A stretch of DNA of 64,000 nt from Ideonella sp. WA131b (GCA_023657425.1 JAGTJW010000001.1:1860001-1924000); one strand, 5' to 3'; shown: positions 8,410 to 18,087, counted from the first letter of the stretch. Program-made: numbers and translations. Notes: generated from the letters alone by a model not told the origin.

Positions 8410-9597
8410 TTAACTCCCGTGCAGCGCTCTGCGGATCCTGGACCACCTCTGCGTCGCGCCCGGGCCTGTCTGGGAGCGCCGCATCAAATCGCCGATGACG
8501 AGTAGGGCAATGGCAAGCAGAAATGCAATGACTGTCGTCACCACTGCAGTCACAGCACGTCTGGGTTTGGACTTCTTCTCCGCGGGGCGCGCGACATCGA
8601 CCACCTGGGTCAGAGCACCTTCCCGGCTTTCGTCCAGCCGGGCGATCTCGAACTGCTTTGCAAACAGTTCATAGAGGGTCTCCTGGTACTTGAACTCGCG
8701 GTACTTGCTGATGTAGCCAGCGCCGTCGCGCACATCGACGGAACTCTCCAGCTTTGTCAGCTCGGTTCTCAGGGCGGCGACCAGCGACAACTGCTGTTGC
8801 ACTTCGAGTGTCGTATCTGCCAGACGCTGCCTGAGGGTGTGCAGTCGAACTTCGGCCGCAGTGACCTCGGCCCGCAATCTGGCGTAGCGGTCTGCGGCTG
8901 CTTTCGGCTCCGCCTTCAGCGCACCCGGATCGAATCCGCTCGACTGCAGCAGTAGCTGTGCCTTTGTCAGGTTTTCACGCGCAGCACTGAGTTGCTCCTG
9001 AAAAAAGGCCCGACGCTGCTGAGCTTCTGTCAGCGCGAGCTGGCTGGTCACCCGACGCAGCTGCTCGACGTAACGGTTGGCCATCGCAGCAGCACGTTCC
9101 GGATCCTTGTCATCCACCTCGACCGTGATGAGCCCGTCTCGCCTGCCAGCCGAGATCCTTACGTTTTGACCAAGTTCCTTGCGCGCGTCGACCCGGTAGT
9201 CCGATTCGTAGACCTCCATCAACTTGAACTCATCGATGATCCGGTCCTGAACAAGCGCACTCTCCATCAGCGCTACGTACTGATCGATGGGACTCCTGAT
9301 GCCACCTGCGACGCCTGCCAGACCGGAGAGCGCTCCAAGAGAAGCAAGCGCCGACGCCGCGGCGCTCTGCTGCTGCTGAGGTGGCAGGAAGACTGTCCTC
9401 GAAGTGAAGGTCGGTGGGATGAGGTAGGTGATGCCCAGGGCCAGAAGGCCTGCACCCAGAGGAACGAAGATCAACCGACGCCAGTTGGCGATCAACAGGC
9501 AGACGAAATCGAGAAGTGCAAAGCTTGAGTCGTCCTTCAGACGGGTGGCATCTTGAGCGTCGCTAGCCCCGGAAGTCGCGCTGTCGCCGGTCGTCAC
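8410..9597 (-). CDS. Chain-length determinant protein (Wzz/GNVR polysaccharide co-polymerase)
   Basis: 395-aa inner-membrane protein that sets glycan chain length. It has a transmembrane segment near residues 42-60 and a second near the C-terminus (about 350-370). A long helical periplasmic region of about 190-290 is rich in Gln, Ala and Leu. No C-terminal tyrosine kinase domain is present, so it is a kinase-less co-polymerase. Translation starts at GTG 9597. GAGGAG lies 8 bases upstream and the GTG overlaps the TGA of the preceding 57-aa ORF, so the genes are coupled. Confidence 0.88.
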   Translation of the reverse strand: MTTGDSATSGASDAQDATRLKDDSSFALLDFVCLLIANWRRLIFVPLGAGLLALGITYLIPPTFTSRTVFLPPQQQQSAAASALASLGALSGLAGVAGGIRSPIDQYVALMESALVQDRIIDEFKLMEVYESDYRVDARKELGQNVRISAGRRDGLITVEVDDKDPERAAAMANRYVEQLRRVTSQLALTEAQQRRAFFQEQLSAARENLTKAQLLLQSSGFDPGALKAEPKAAADRYARLRAEVTAAEVRLHTLRQRLADTTLEVQQQLSLVAALRTELTKLESSVDVRDGAGYISKYREFKYQETLYELFAKQFEIARLDESREGALTQVVDVARPAEKKSKPRRAVTAVVTTVIAFLLAIALLVIGDLMRRSQTGPGATQRWSRIRRALHGS

Positions 9598-9767
9598 TTA
9601 ACTGGCTCCTCGATGCCCACGATGCCGGCGCCACTGGAATCGAACCAGAACGCGCGCCCCGTCAGTACCTCTGCTTCTTTATCGCTGACCAGTTCCCGCG
9701 CGGTGCTGTCGTCGTTGCATGCCGCCAACCAGTCACCCTGCAGCGCTGCATCTGCCAACTCAATCAT
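9594..9767 (-). CDS. 57-aa hypothetical protein between exporter and chain-length genes
   Basis: Small ORF of 57 residues starting at ATG 9767. The ATG overlaps the exporter stop (ATGA), and its own TGA overlaps the GTG start of the chain-length gene (GTGA). Overlaps at both ends are good evidence that it is translated as part of the operon. The protein is acidic and soluble, begins MIELADAALQGDW, and has no signal peptide, membrane segment or motif I recognise. It lies at the point where base composition changes from high to lower G+C. Function unknown; a small regulator of chain export is only a guess. Confidence 0.6.
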   Translation of the reverse strand: MIELADAALQGDWLAACNDDSTARELVSDKEAEVLTGRAFWFDSSGAGIVGIEEPVK

Positions 9768-11665
9768 CGCGTCGCACTCACAATCCCCGCCACCCCCAGC
9801 CCGAACTGGAACACGATCTGGGTCCAGTCCTTCGCCGCCTGCAGGAAGGTGGTCTTGTCCAACTCTTCCGGCACGAAGACGGTGTCGCCGGGCTCGGCAG
9901 GCAGCTGGTCCAGCCCTGTAGACCGGCCCAGCCACGTGCCGCCGCGCTGGGCGGCGCTCACCACGCTGCCGTTGCTGCGCACCACAAACACGCTGCCGCG
10001 GTCGGAGCCCTTGGTGGGGCCGCCTGCCAGCTGCACGTAGTCGCCCAGGCTGCGCCCGGGCAGGTGCAGGTAGCTGGCGGCGTTGAAGACGCTGCCAAAC
10101 ACGCCCACCGTGGTGGGGCGCGCGGGGATGAAGATGCGGTCGCCGTCTTCAAGGGCCAGATCGGGCAGCTCGGTGGCATCGGGCGCCAGCTGCAGCACGA
10201 TGCGGCCGGTGGGCCGCAGTGCGCGCAGGCGCTCCACCAGCCGCTGCGTGCCGGCGGCCCGCGCTTGCTGCGTGGCCGCATCCTCGGCAGTGGTCACGCG
10301 TTGCGATCCGGCGGCGCGTGTAAGGTCGGTCTCCAGGTCGCGCAGGGCGCGGTCGTAGTTTTCCTGCTGCGTGCGCTGCACGCTGGCGCGTGAAAGCTCC
10401 GTGGCAAACAGGTAGGCGCCGGGGGCGTAGCCGCCGGCCGCGCGGATGGCGTCTTGCACGCTGCTGCTTTGGGGCAGCACGTATTCGCCCGGCCGCAGCA
10501 CCTCGCCCTCTACCTTGATGCGCTTGGCCTGGCGCTGCACCGGCAATGCGGCGCTCACGGCGCTAAAGGCGCGCAGCAGATCACCGTGCGCCAGGCCGGC
10601 GCGCTCGTCACGCGGCAGCTCCAGCTGGGCGATGCGGCCGGTGTTGCGCTCGGCCAGGCGCTCCACCGCCAGGCGCGTGCGGTCGGCCACCGCGGTAAAG
10701 CCGCCCACCATGCGCAGCGCGTCGGCCACCGTCTCGCCAGGCTTCAGCTCCACCACGGCCGGCTGGTTGACGCTGCCGACAAAGCCCACCTGCGTGCCCA
10801 CCGGGCCCACGTGCACCACATCGCCCGCGCTCAGCACGCGGTCGGCCGAGCGGTCGCCGTTCAGCAGCAGTTCATACAGATCAAACCGCGCCACGGTTTG
10901 GGCGCCGCGCCGCAGCTCGATGGCGCGGAAGCTGCCCGCCGCCGAGGGGCCGCCCGCGCGCAAGAGCGCCGTGAGCACCGTCGAAAGGCTGGTCACCGTG
11001 TACGCGCCGGGGTTGACGGCAAAGCCCGTCACGAACACCCGTATGCCGCGCAGCTGGCCCAGGGTGACGCTGATCTCGAAGTTGCGGAAGACACCCGCCA
11101 CGCGGCGCTGCACCACCGCGGGCAGCTCGCTCAGCAGCACGCCCGACACCTGCACCGCGCCCACGCGGGGTATGGTGATGCGGCCGGCACGGTCTACCAC
11201 CAGGCGCAGGTCGGCATCGACCGTGCCCCAAAGGGTCACCAGCACCTCGTCGCCGGGGCCGATGATGTAGTCGGCGGGCGCCAGGGGGCTGAGGTCGGTG
11301 CCCAGCAGGTCGAGTGCGCCCGTCACCAGCTCGGCGCCAAAGCGGCGCACGGTGGCGTCGCCACCAATCTGCTGCTGCACATAGCGCTCAAACTCGCCCG
11401 GCACATAAGGCGCGGCAGCGGGCGCGGGCGCGGGCGCGGGCTGGGCGGCGGGCTCGCGCGGGCCAAAGCGTTCAGCGGCCGGGGCGCGCAGGCGCAGGGG
11501 GCCGCCACCGGTGGCCTGTGGCTCCAGCGTGTCGGCGGTGGCTTGCGGCAGGGCCGGGTTGAGTGAGGTCTGCGCCTGCGCGCGGGGCCCCAGGGTGGCC
11601 AGCGCAAGCAGCCCGGCAGCAGCGGCCAGCGCAAGCGCTCGGTGAGACCAGGCAAACAGGGGCAT
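9764..11665 (-). CDS. Polysaccharide export outer-membrane protein with SLBB domains (Wza type)
   Basis: Predicted outer-membrane secretin-like exporter of 633 aa. An N-terminal signal peptide (MPLFAWSHRALALAAAAG, cleavage after RAQAQ) is followed by a low-complexity Pro/Ala linker. The Poly_export domain starts at DYIIGPGDEVLVTLWG. Several SLBB beta-grasp repeats follow, seen as VFVTGFAVNPGAY, VGFVGSVNQPAVVEL, VEGEVLRPGEYVL and VGVFGSVFNAASYL. There is no lipobox Cys, so it is not an obvious lipoprotein, unlike E. coli Wza. The frame is open to 11698, but the Met at 11665 gives the better signal peptide. It is the first gene of the minus-strand cluster; a TAGAAT hexamer lies at 11764-11759. 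Confidence 0.88.
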   Translation of the reverse strand: MPLFAWSHRALALAAAAGLLALATLGPRAQAQTSLNPALPQATADTLEPQATGGGPLRLRAPAAERFGPREPAAQPAPAPAPAAAPYVPGEFERYVQQQIGGDATVRRFGAELVTGALDLLGTDLSPLAPADYIIGPGDEVLVTLWGTVDADLRLVVDRAGRITIPRVGAVQVSGVLLSELPAVVQRRVAGVFRNFEISVTLGQLRGIRVFVTGFAVNPGAYTVTSLSTVLTALLRAGGPSAAGSFRAIELRRGAQTVARFDLYELLLNGDRSADRVLSAGDVVHVGPVGTQVGFVGSVNQPAVVELKPGETVADALRMVGGFTAVADRTRLAVERLAERNTGRIAQLELPRDERAGLAHGDLLRAFSAVSAALPVQRQAKRIKVEGEVLRPGEYVLPQSSSVQDAIRAAGGYAPGAYLFATELSRASVQRTQQENYDRALRDLETDLTRAAGSQRVTTAEDAATQQARAAGTQRLVERLRALRPTGRIVLQLAPDATELPDLALEDGDRIFIPARPTTVGVFGSVFNAASYLHLPGRSLGDYVQLAGGPTKGSDRGSVFVVRSNGSVVSAAQRGGTWLGRSTGLDQLPAEPGDTVFVPEELDKTTFLQAAKDWTQIVFQFGLGVAGIVSATR

Positions 11666-11758
11666 CGTGGCGCAGCAGACGGGGATGGGTGAAGACAAGG
11701 CCGCACAGCCGGGCCCGGCGAACCTGGGGCCGCGCTGTTTCGTGAAGTGCGGCCGATC

Positions 11759-11764
11759 ATTCTA
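11759..11764 (-). promoter_or_regulatory. Candidate -10 for the exporter-led polysaccharide operon
   Basis: TAGAAT on the minus strand, pointing towards the exporter gene. It would give an untranslated leader of roughly 85-90 bases before ATG 11665. No good -35 hexamer is visible. It is arranged back to back with the TAGAAT of the divergent WecA-like gene. Confidence 0.4.
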
Positions 11765-11795
11765 GCCACCGGCCTCGGGCCGGCCGGCCGGCCCC

Positions 11796-11807
11796 TAGAA
11801 TCAGCCG
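11796..11807 (+). promoter_or_regulatory. Candidate leaderless promoter, WecA-like gene
   Basis: TAGAAT at 11796-11801 is followed by exactly six bases and then ATG at 11808. Transcription would therefore begin at or next to the start codon. There is no Shine-Dalgarno. The -35 is not recognisable. Confidence 0.45.
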
Positions 11808-12911
11808 ATGCTCGCGTTGATGATTGCCTTTGCCCTCTCGCTCGGTGTCACCCTGTTGGTGGTGCATGTGGCGCGCAGGCGCGAGCACGTGTTCCTCGAT
11901 CACGATCTTTCGGGCCCGCAGAAGTTTCATGTGAGCCCGGTGCCGCGGGTGGGGGGCATCGGCATCTTCGTCGGGCTGCTGGCGGCCCTGGGTCTGCTGG
12001 CGGTGGAGCAGCCACAGGCGCGCATCGGGTTGGCGCTGCTGGCCTGCGGCCTGGTGGCCTTGGGCGTGGGCCTGGTGGAAGACATCACCAAGCGCGTCAG
12101 CCCCCGTATGAGGTTGATCGCCACCGCCGCATCGGCCTTGCTGGCGGCCTGGTGGCTGGGGCTGGCCATCACCCACACCAGCCTTCCGGGGCTCGACTGG
12201 CTGGTCTCCTTCAGCATCGGCTCCTGGCTGCTCACCCTGCTGGCGGTGGCCGGCATCGCCAACGCCGTCAACATCATCGACGGCTTCAACGGCCTGGCCT
12301 CGATGTGCGTGGTGATCATGCTGGCCGCGCTGGCCTATGTGGCCTACGAGGTGGGAGACCCCGTCGTGGGCGCCATCGCGCTGGCCGGCATCGGCGCGGT
12401 GCTTGGCTTTTTCGTCTGGAACTTCCCGGCCGGCCTCATCTTCCTGGGCGACGGTGGCGCCTACTTCCTGGGCTTTTTTGTGGCCGAGGTGGCGCTGTTG
12501 CTGCTGGTGCGCAACCCCGAGGTCTCGCCACTGTTCCCGCTGCTGGTGTGCATCTACCCCGCGTTCGAGACGGTGTTCTCCATGTACCGGCGGCGCTTCA
12601 TCCGCGCGCTGCCGCCCAGCATGCCCGACGGCATCCACCTGCACTCGCTCATCTACCGCCGCGTCATGCGCTGGGCCGTGGGCGACCGCAGCGCCAAGGC
12701 GCTGACGCGCCGCAACTCGATGACGTCGCCGTTCTTGTGGCTGCTGTGCATGCTGTCGGTGGTGCCGGCGGTGCTGTTCTGGAACAACACGCCTTTGCTC
12801 GTGGGGTTCCTGGCGATCTTCATCGTGAGCTACGTGATGCTGTACTGGCGCATCGTGCGCTTCAAGTCGCCGCGCTGGATGCGCGCCTTCATCAGGCGCC
12901 GGCCCCGATAA
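11808..12911 (+). CDS. WecA/MraY-family undecaprenyl-phosphate glycosyl-1-phosphate transferase
   Basis: 367-aa polytopic membrane enzyme (about 10-11 helices) that transfers a sugar phosphate, probably GlcNAc-1-P type, from UDP-sugar to undecaprenyl phosphate to start a glycan repeat unit. Visible family motifs are KFHVSPVPRVGG near residue 38, NAVNIIDGFNGLAS, FLGDGGAYFLGF (the Asp-rich catalytic loops) and DGIHLHSLIYRR (the His-containing loop). It is divergent from the exporter gene and likely supplies the initiating step of that pathway. The sugar specificity is inferred only. The start has no ribosome site but a -10-like box six bases upstream. Confidence 0.85.
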   Translation: MLALMIAFALSLGVTLLVVHVARRREHVFLDHDLSGPQKFHVSPVPRVGGIGIFVGLLAALGLLAVEQPQARIGLALLACGLVALGVGLVEDITKRVSPRMRLIATAASALLAAWWLGLAITHTSLPGLDWLVSFSIGSWLLTLLAVAGIANAVNIIDGFNGLASMCVVIMLAALAYVAYEVGDPVVGAIALAGIGAVLGFFVWNFPAGLIFLGDGGAYFLGFFVAEVALLLLVRNPEVSPLFPLLVCIYPAFETVFSMYRRRFIRALPPSMPDGIHLHSLIYRRVMRWAVGDRSAKALTRRNSMTSPFLWLLCMLSVVPAVLFWNNTPLLVGFLAIFIVSYVMLYWRIVRFKSPRWMRAFIRRRPR

Positions 12912-12918
12912 TGGGCCG
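12907..12918 (+). promoter_or_regulatory. Candidate leaderless promoter, rhlE
   Basis: GATAAT at 12907-12912, then six bases (GGGCCG), then the rhlE ATG. It overlaps the 3' end of the WecA-like gene. No Shine-Dalgarno is present. Confidence 0.45.
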
Positions 12919-14373
<1,455 letters not shown>

Positions 14374-14400
14374 GCGTGAGCCGTCGTCTGTTGGGGACGA

Positions 14401-14427
14401 GGGCTTCGACAGGCTCAGCCCGAACGG
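14401..14427. repeat. REP-type element (single arm)
   Basis: This 27-base stretch (GGGCTTCGACAGG...CCGAACGG) is identical, as reverse complement, to the left arm of the palindromic repeat in sdhE at 56123-56149. Its last bases run into the first unit of the 56-bp array, whose units repeat CAGCCCG(A/C)ACGG. Confidence 0.8.
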
Positions 14428-14695
14428 TTTGGCGGGGAACGCCGCTTTTCAGCCCGGCAGCCAGGCAAACGCAGCCCGCACGGTTTGGCGGGGAACGCCG
14501 CCTTTCAGTTCGCCAGCCAGGCAAACCCAGCCCGAACGGTTTGGTGGGGAACGCCGCTTTTCAGCCCGGCAGCCAGGCAAACGCAGCCCGCACGGTTTGG
14601 TGGGGAACGCCGCTTTTCAGCCTGCCAGCCAGGCAAACGCAGCCCGAACGGTTTGGCGGGGGACCCCGCCTTTCAGCCTGCCAGCCAGGCAAACA
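14425..14695. repeat. Array of five 56-bp direct repeats
   Basis: Units start at 14425, 14481, 14537, 14593 and 14649 (the last is partial), each beginning CGGTTTGG. Units 1 and 3 share one variant (CAGCCCGGCAG, ending CCCGCA), while units 2 and 4 share another (CCAGCCAGG, ending CCCGAA). This indicates growth by duplication of a two-unit block. Each unit contains two small hairpins, GGCG/CGCC around the loop GGGAA and GCCTG/CAGGC. On the minus strand every unit repeats the codons for FAWLAG followed by a stop-like TGA. The last unit provides the 3' end of the RsmI-like gene. It fills the gap between two convergent genes and may also end transcription. The period is too long, and spacers are absent, for CRISPR. 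Confidence 0.9.
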
Positions 14696-15437
14696 CGGCG
14701 GGCAGTCGGTCGGGCAGGGCCAGCGGCTGCTGCCGCCAGGCCGCCACGGGGGCGCTGCGCGTGCAGCCGCCTTCGAGCGTGAGGCCCACGCTCACCGCGA
14801 GCCGCGTCGTCGGCTGCAGCACCTGCACCAGCGCCTGCAGCAGCGCGGCGTTGCGGTAGGGCGTCTCGATGGCCAGCTGCGTCTGCCCCTGCCGGCGCGA
14901 GCCGGCCTCGAGCTCGCGGATGCGCGCGGTGCGGGCCTCGGCCTCTTGCGGCAGGTAGCCCACGAAGGCAAAGCTCTGGCCGTTCAGGCCGCTGGCGGCC
15001 AGCGCCAGCATCAGCGAGCTCGGGCCCGCCAGCGGCTGCACCGGCACGCCGGCCGCATGCGCCGCGGCCACCAGCGCGCTGCCGGGGTCGGCCACGGCGG
15101 GCAGGCCGGCCTCGCTGAGCAGGCCCAGGTCGTGGCCCTGCAGGGCGGGGGCCAGCAGGGCGGCCCAGTCCACGGCAGGCGCCGTGCCGCGCGCGCCGCC
15201 TTTGGGCGGCCGCGGCAGCTCGGCCATGTGCAGCGCCTGCAGCGGCTGCGCCAGCGGCAGGTGCTGCGCCACCCGCTTGAGCAGCGCCCGGGCCGACTTG
15301 GCGTCTTCCACCACCCAGTGCTGCAGCGCCGCGGCGCGCGCCAGCACGGCCTGCGGCAGCACGGTGTCCAGCGGCATTTCGGCGGTGCCCAAGTCCAGCG
15401 GCGCCGGCACCAGCCACAGCGTGCCCGGCGGCGTCAT
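14673..15437 (-). CDS. RsmI-like SAM-dependent methyltransferase (tetrapyrrole methylase fold)
   Basis: 254-aa protein related to RsmI, the 16S rRNA 2'-O-methylase. The motif LLSEAGLPAVADPGS corresponds to the SAM-binding DAGTPxISDPG region, and LAGPSSLMLALAASGLNG follows it. The N-terminal substrate part differs from true RsmI, so the target may not be rRNA. Its ATG overlaps the maf stop (ATGA), so the two are cotranslated. The last seven or eight residues (FAWLAG and stop) are encoded by the 56-bp repeat, which suggests that the natural C-terminus was replaced or that the array grew out of this 3' end. Confidence 0.8.
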   Translation of the reverse strand: MTPPGTLWLVPAPLDLGTAEMPLDTVLPQAVLARAAALQHWVVEDAKSARALLKRVAQHLPLAQPLQALHMAELPRPPKGGARGTAPAVDWAALLAPALQGHDLGLLSEAGLPAVADPGSALVAAAHAAGVPVQPLAGPSSLMLALAASGLNGQSFAFVGYLPQEAEARTARIRELEAGSRRQGQTQLAIETPYRNAALLQALVQVLQPTTRLAVSVGLTLEGGCTRSAPVAAWRQQPLALPDRLPAVFAWLAG

Positions 15438-16018
15438 GCGCGGGCCAGCGGCTCGATGCCGGCCGCGCGCAACAGCGCGCAGGTGCGCATCAGCGGCAGC
15501 CCCACCAGCGCCGTGGGGTCGTCGCTGTCGATGGCCTCCAGCAAGGCGATGCCCAGGGCCTCGCTCTTGGCGCTGCCGGCGCAGTCGTAGGGCTGCTCGG
15601 CGCGCAGGTAATGCTCGATCTCGCCCGGCGTGAGCACACGGAAGCGCACGCGCACCGGGGCCAGCAGGGCCTGCTCGAAGCCGGGCGCGACGACGGCCAC
15701 GCCCGTCTGGAAGACCACGCTGCGGCCCGACAGCCGTGTGAGCTGCGCCACCGCGCGCCCGTGCGTGTGCGGCTTGCCCAGGGGCTCGCCGTCGAGATCG
15801 GCCACCTGGTCGGAGCCGATCACCACGGCCCCGGGCCGGCGCGTCTGCACGGCGCGGGCCTTGGCCAGCGCCAGGCGCAGCGCCAGCGCCGCGGGGGCCT
15901 CGCCGGGCAGGGGCGCCTCGTCGACCTCGGGCGAGACCACCTCGAACGGCAGGCGCAGGCGTTGCAGCAGCTCGCGCCGGTAGCGCGAGGTGGAGGCCAG
16001 GATCAGGACCGGTGGCAT
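15434..16018 (-). CDS. yceF: Maf-family nucleotide pyrophosphatase (YceF type)
   Basis: 194-aa house-cleaning enzyme, expected to hydrolyse 7-methyl-GTP to the monophosphate. The signature STSRYRRELL near residue 9, SPEVDE near 29, GSDQVA near 68 and YDCAGSAKSEALG near 146 are those of the YceF branch. The gene is divergent from yceD, as in many proteobacteria. The start at 16018 has no Shine-Dalgarno but has CACAAT exactly six bases upstream. It overlaps the RsmI-like gene by four bases. Confidence 0.9.
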   Translation of the reverse strand: MPPVLILASTSRYRRELLQRLRLPFEVVSPEVDEAPLPGEAPAALALRLALAKARAVQTRRPGAVVIGSDQVADLDGEPLGKPHTHGRAVAQLTRLSGRSVVFQTGVAVVAPGFEQALLAPVRVRFRVLTPGEIEHYLRAEQPYDCAGSAKSEALGIALLEAIDSDDPTALVGLPLMRTCALLRAAGIEPLARA

Positions 16019-16030
16019 GCCGCGATTGTG
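16019..16030 (-). promoter_or_regulatory. Candidate leaderless promoter, maf
   Basis: On the minus strand CACAAT (16030-16025) is followed by CGCGGC and then the maf ATG. Spacing is six bases and no ribosome site is present. Confidence 0.45.
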
Positions 16031-16058
16031 GCCGCCGCGCCGGCCGGGGCGGGCTGGC

Positions 16059-16064
16059 TACACT
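16059..16064 (+). promoter_or_regulatory. Candidate -10 for yceD
   Basis: TACACT on the plus strand about 30 bases before the yceD ATG. It is arranged divergently to the maf -10. No clear -35 is visible. Confidence 0.35.
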
Positions 16065-16094
16065 GCCCCGGGCCTGCACGCACCCGCTCCCACC

Positions 16095-16649
16095 ATGGCC
16101 CGTGAACGCCCCACCGACCCCCTGGCCGCCCCTGTGGCGGCGCTGTGCCGTGCCGGCGAAACCCTGCTCGGCGCCTGGCTGCTGGCCGAGTTGCCGCGCC
16201 TGGCCGCCAGCCTGTGGGTGCCGCCCTCGGCCGACGAGCGCGTGGGCTGGCAGGCCCGCTTTGGCCAGGTGCAGCCGGCAGCCGGCCCGCCCCAGCAGTG
16301 GCTGGAACTCGAAGCACACACTCACATCGCTTTGCAGTGCCAGCGCTGCCTGCAGGGCGTGCAGCAGCCGCTGGCCCTGGAACGCCGCTTCCGCTTCGTG
16401 GCCACCGAGGCCGAGGCCGAGCGGCTCGATGCCGAGAGCGACGACGACCACCTCGTGCTGCAGCCGCGGCTGGATCTGCGCGCCCTGCTCGAAGACGAGC
16501 TGATCCTCGAGCTGCCGCTGGTGCCGCGCCACGAGGGCCCTTGCCCCGAGCCCCTGCCGCAGCCTGCGGCCGAGCCGCCCGAGGCGCAGGCCCGGCCCAA
16601 GCCCTTTGCGGCGCTGGCCGCCCTGCGCAAGGGCCGACCGCCCACCTGA
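16095..16649 (+). CDS. yceD: YceD family protein (DUF177), 23S rRNA accumulation protein
   Basis: 184-aa protein of the family needed for 23S rRNA accumulation in E. coli and plants. It has the characteristic pair CQRCLQG (about residue 80) and a later Asp/Glu-rich strand (AESDDDHLVL), and it ends in a Pro-rich linker followed by KPFAALAALRKG, typical for the family. The classical neighbour rpmF follows after 167 bases. The ATG at 16095 is chosen because it matches the family N-terminus; the frame is open further upstream. Confidence 0.9.
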   Translation: MARERPTDPLAAPVAALCRAGETLLGAWLLAELPRLAASLWVPPSADERVGWQARFGQVQPAAGPPQQWLELEAHTHIALQCQRCLQGVQQPLALERRFRFVATEAEAERLDAESDDDHLVLQPRLDLRALLEDELILELPLVPRHEGPCPEPLPQPAAEPPEAQARPKPFAALAALRKGRPPT

Positions 16650-16669
16650 ACGGCGCTGGCCTGCGCTGC

Positions 16670-16675
16670 TATACT
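16670..16675 (+). promoter_or_regulatory. Candidate -10 upstream of rpmF-plsX-fab operon
   Basis: TATACT in the yceD-rpmF gap. Transcription would start near 16682, leaving a leader of about 135 bases with a short GGGCCCTG/CAGGGC hairpin. The -35 (TGAACG near 16647) is weak. Confidence 0.4.
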
Positions 16676-16816
16676 GGCGGGCTTTGCGACGCGAACCACG
16701 GGCCCTGAACCAGGGCTGCGGCAGGCGCGGCGCGTGGCCTGCAGCGCTGCTGCGGGCGCCCACCGCAGCCTTCGCGGCTGCCCACTTTGCCGTTTCCAGC
16801 CGCTACGGAGCCCCAC

Positions 16817-16999
16817 ATGGCCGTTCAGCAAAACAAGAAGTCGCCGTCCAAGCGCGGCATGCACCGCTCGCACAACGCCGTGGCCGCGCCCGGCACGGGT
16901 GTTGAGCCCACCACCGGCGAGGTGCACCTGCGCCACCACATCAGCCCCACGGGCTTCTACCGCGGACGCAAGGTCATCAAGACCAAGGCCGACGCCTGA
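16817..16999 (+). CDS. rpmF: 50S ribosomal protein L32
   Basis: 60-aa ribosomal protein beginning [19 protein letters not shown], the invariant L32 N-terminus. The zinc-binding Cys residues of some L32 versions are absent, as in other betaproteobacteria. It is placed before plsX and the fab genes, the widespread arrangement that links ribosome and membrane synthesis. Confidence 0.97.
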   Translation: MAVQQNKKSPSKRGMHRSHNAVAAPGTGVEPTTGEVHLRHHISPTGFYRGRKVIKTKADA

Positions 17000-17022
17000 G
17001 ATCGCCTGCGCTGCGGCCTGCC

Positions 17023-18087
17023 GTGAGCGCTGAGAACTCCCCGCCCGTCCGCATCGCCGTCGACTGCATGGGCGGCGACCACGGCCCGGCCGTCACGCTG
17101 CCGGCCTGCCGCGCCTTCCTGGGCAGCCACCCCGGCGCCGAACTGGTGCTCGTGGGCACCGAGGCCGCGCTGGCGCCCGCCGCCGGCTGGGCGCGCTGCA
17201 CCCGCGTCATCGCCACCGAGGTCGTCATGATGGACGACCCCGTCGAGGTCGCCCTGCGCAAGAAGCGCGATTCCTCCCTGCGCGTGGCGCTGCAGCAGGT
17301 GAAGGACGGCGCCACCACGGGTGTGCAGGCCTGCGTGTCGGCCGGCAACACCGGCGCGCTGATGGCCGTGGCGCGCTACCTGCTCAAGACGCTGGACGGC
17401 GTCGACCGCCCGGCCATCGCCACCGTGCTGCCCAACCGCGCCGACGGCTACACCACGGTGCTCGACCTCGGCGCCAACGTCGACTGCACGCCCGAGCACC
17501 TGCTGCAGTTTGCGGTGATGGGCAGCGCGCTCGTCACGGCCGTCGATGGCAAGGCCGAGCCGGTGGTCGGCCTGCTGAACATCGGCGAAGAAGCCATCAA
17601 GGGCAGCGATACCATCAAGCGCGCGGCCGAGTTGTTGCGCGCCGCCGGTGATGCCGGGCAGATCCGCTTCCACGGCAACGTCGAAGGCAACGACATCTTC
17701 AAGGGCACGGTCGACGTGGTGGTGTGCGACGGTTTCGTCGGCAACGTGCTGCTGAAAACCAGCGAGGGCCTGGCCTCCATGCTCAGCGACTTCATCAAGC
17801 AGGAGTTCACGCGCGGCGTCGGGCCCCGGCTGGCGGCGCTGGTGGCGCTGCCGGTGCTCAGGCGCTTCAAGCACCGCGTGGACCCCCGCCGCTACAACGG
17901 CGCCGCGCTGCTGGGCCTGCGCGGGCTGGTGTTCAAGAGCCACGGCTCGGCCGATGCGTTTGCCTTCGAGATGGCGCTGGCGCGCGCCCACGAGGCCGCG
18001 GCGCACGGTCTGGTGGCCCGCGTGCACGACATGATCGTGCCGACGCTGATGGCCATGCCCGCTGCGCCGGCCGAGGGTGCCGCGTGA
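17023..18087 (+). CDS. plsX: Phosphate acyltransferase PlsX
   Basis: 354-aa enzyme that makes acyl-phosphate from acyl-ACP, the first step of phosphatidic acid synthesis through PlsY. The start is GTG at 17023. Family motifs seen are [11 protein letters not shown] near residue 12, [10 protein letters not shown] near 107, and [13 protein letters not shown]. The stop TGA overlaps the GTG start of fabH. Length is normal for the family. Confidence 0.96.
   Translation: MSAENSPPVRIAVDCMGGDHGPAVTLPACRAFLGSHPGAELVLVGTEAALAPAAGWARCTRVIATEVVMMDDPVEVALRKKRDSSLRVALQQVKDGATTGVQACVSAGNTGALMAVARYLLKTLDGVDRPAIATVLPNRADGYTTVLDLGANVDCTPEHLLQFAVMGSALVTAVDGKAEPVVGLLNIGEEAIKGSDTIKRAAELLRAAGDAGQIRFHGNVEGNDIFKGTVDVVVCDGFVGNVLLKTSEGLASMLSDFIKQEFTRGVGPRLAALVALPVLRRFKHRVDPRRYNGAALLGLRGLVFKSHGSADAFAFEMALARAHEAAAHGLVARVHDMIVPTLMAMPAAPAEGAA

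Noticed and set aside
8276..8446. 57-residue N-terminal extension of the flippase
   Set aside because: Low-complexity basic sequence without a membrane segment; overlaps the chain-length gene and has no ribosome site.
14425..14695. CRISPR array
   Set aside because: Units are contiguous with no unique spacers, the 56-base period is entirely repeat, and no cas genes are near.
14673..16763. 696-codon minus-strand frame joining maf, yceD and the RsmI-like gene regions
   Set aside because: Only the last 254 codons (from 15437) resemble a protein family; the upstream part is antisense to yceD and out of frame with maf.
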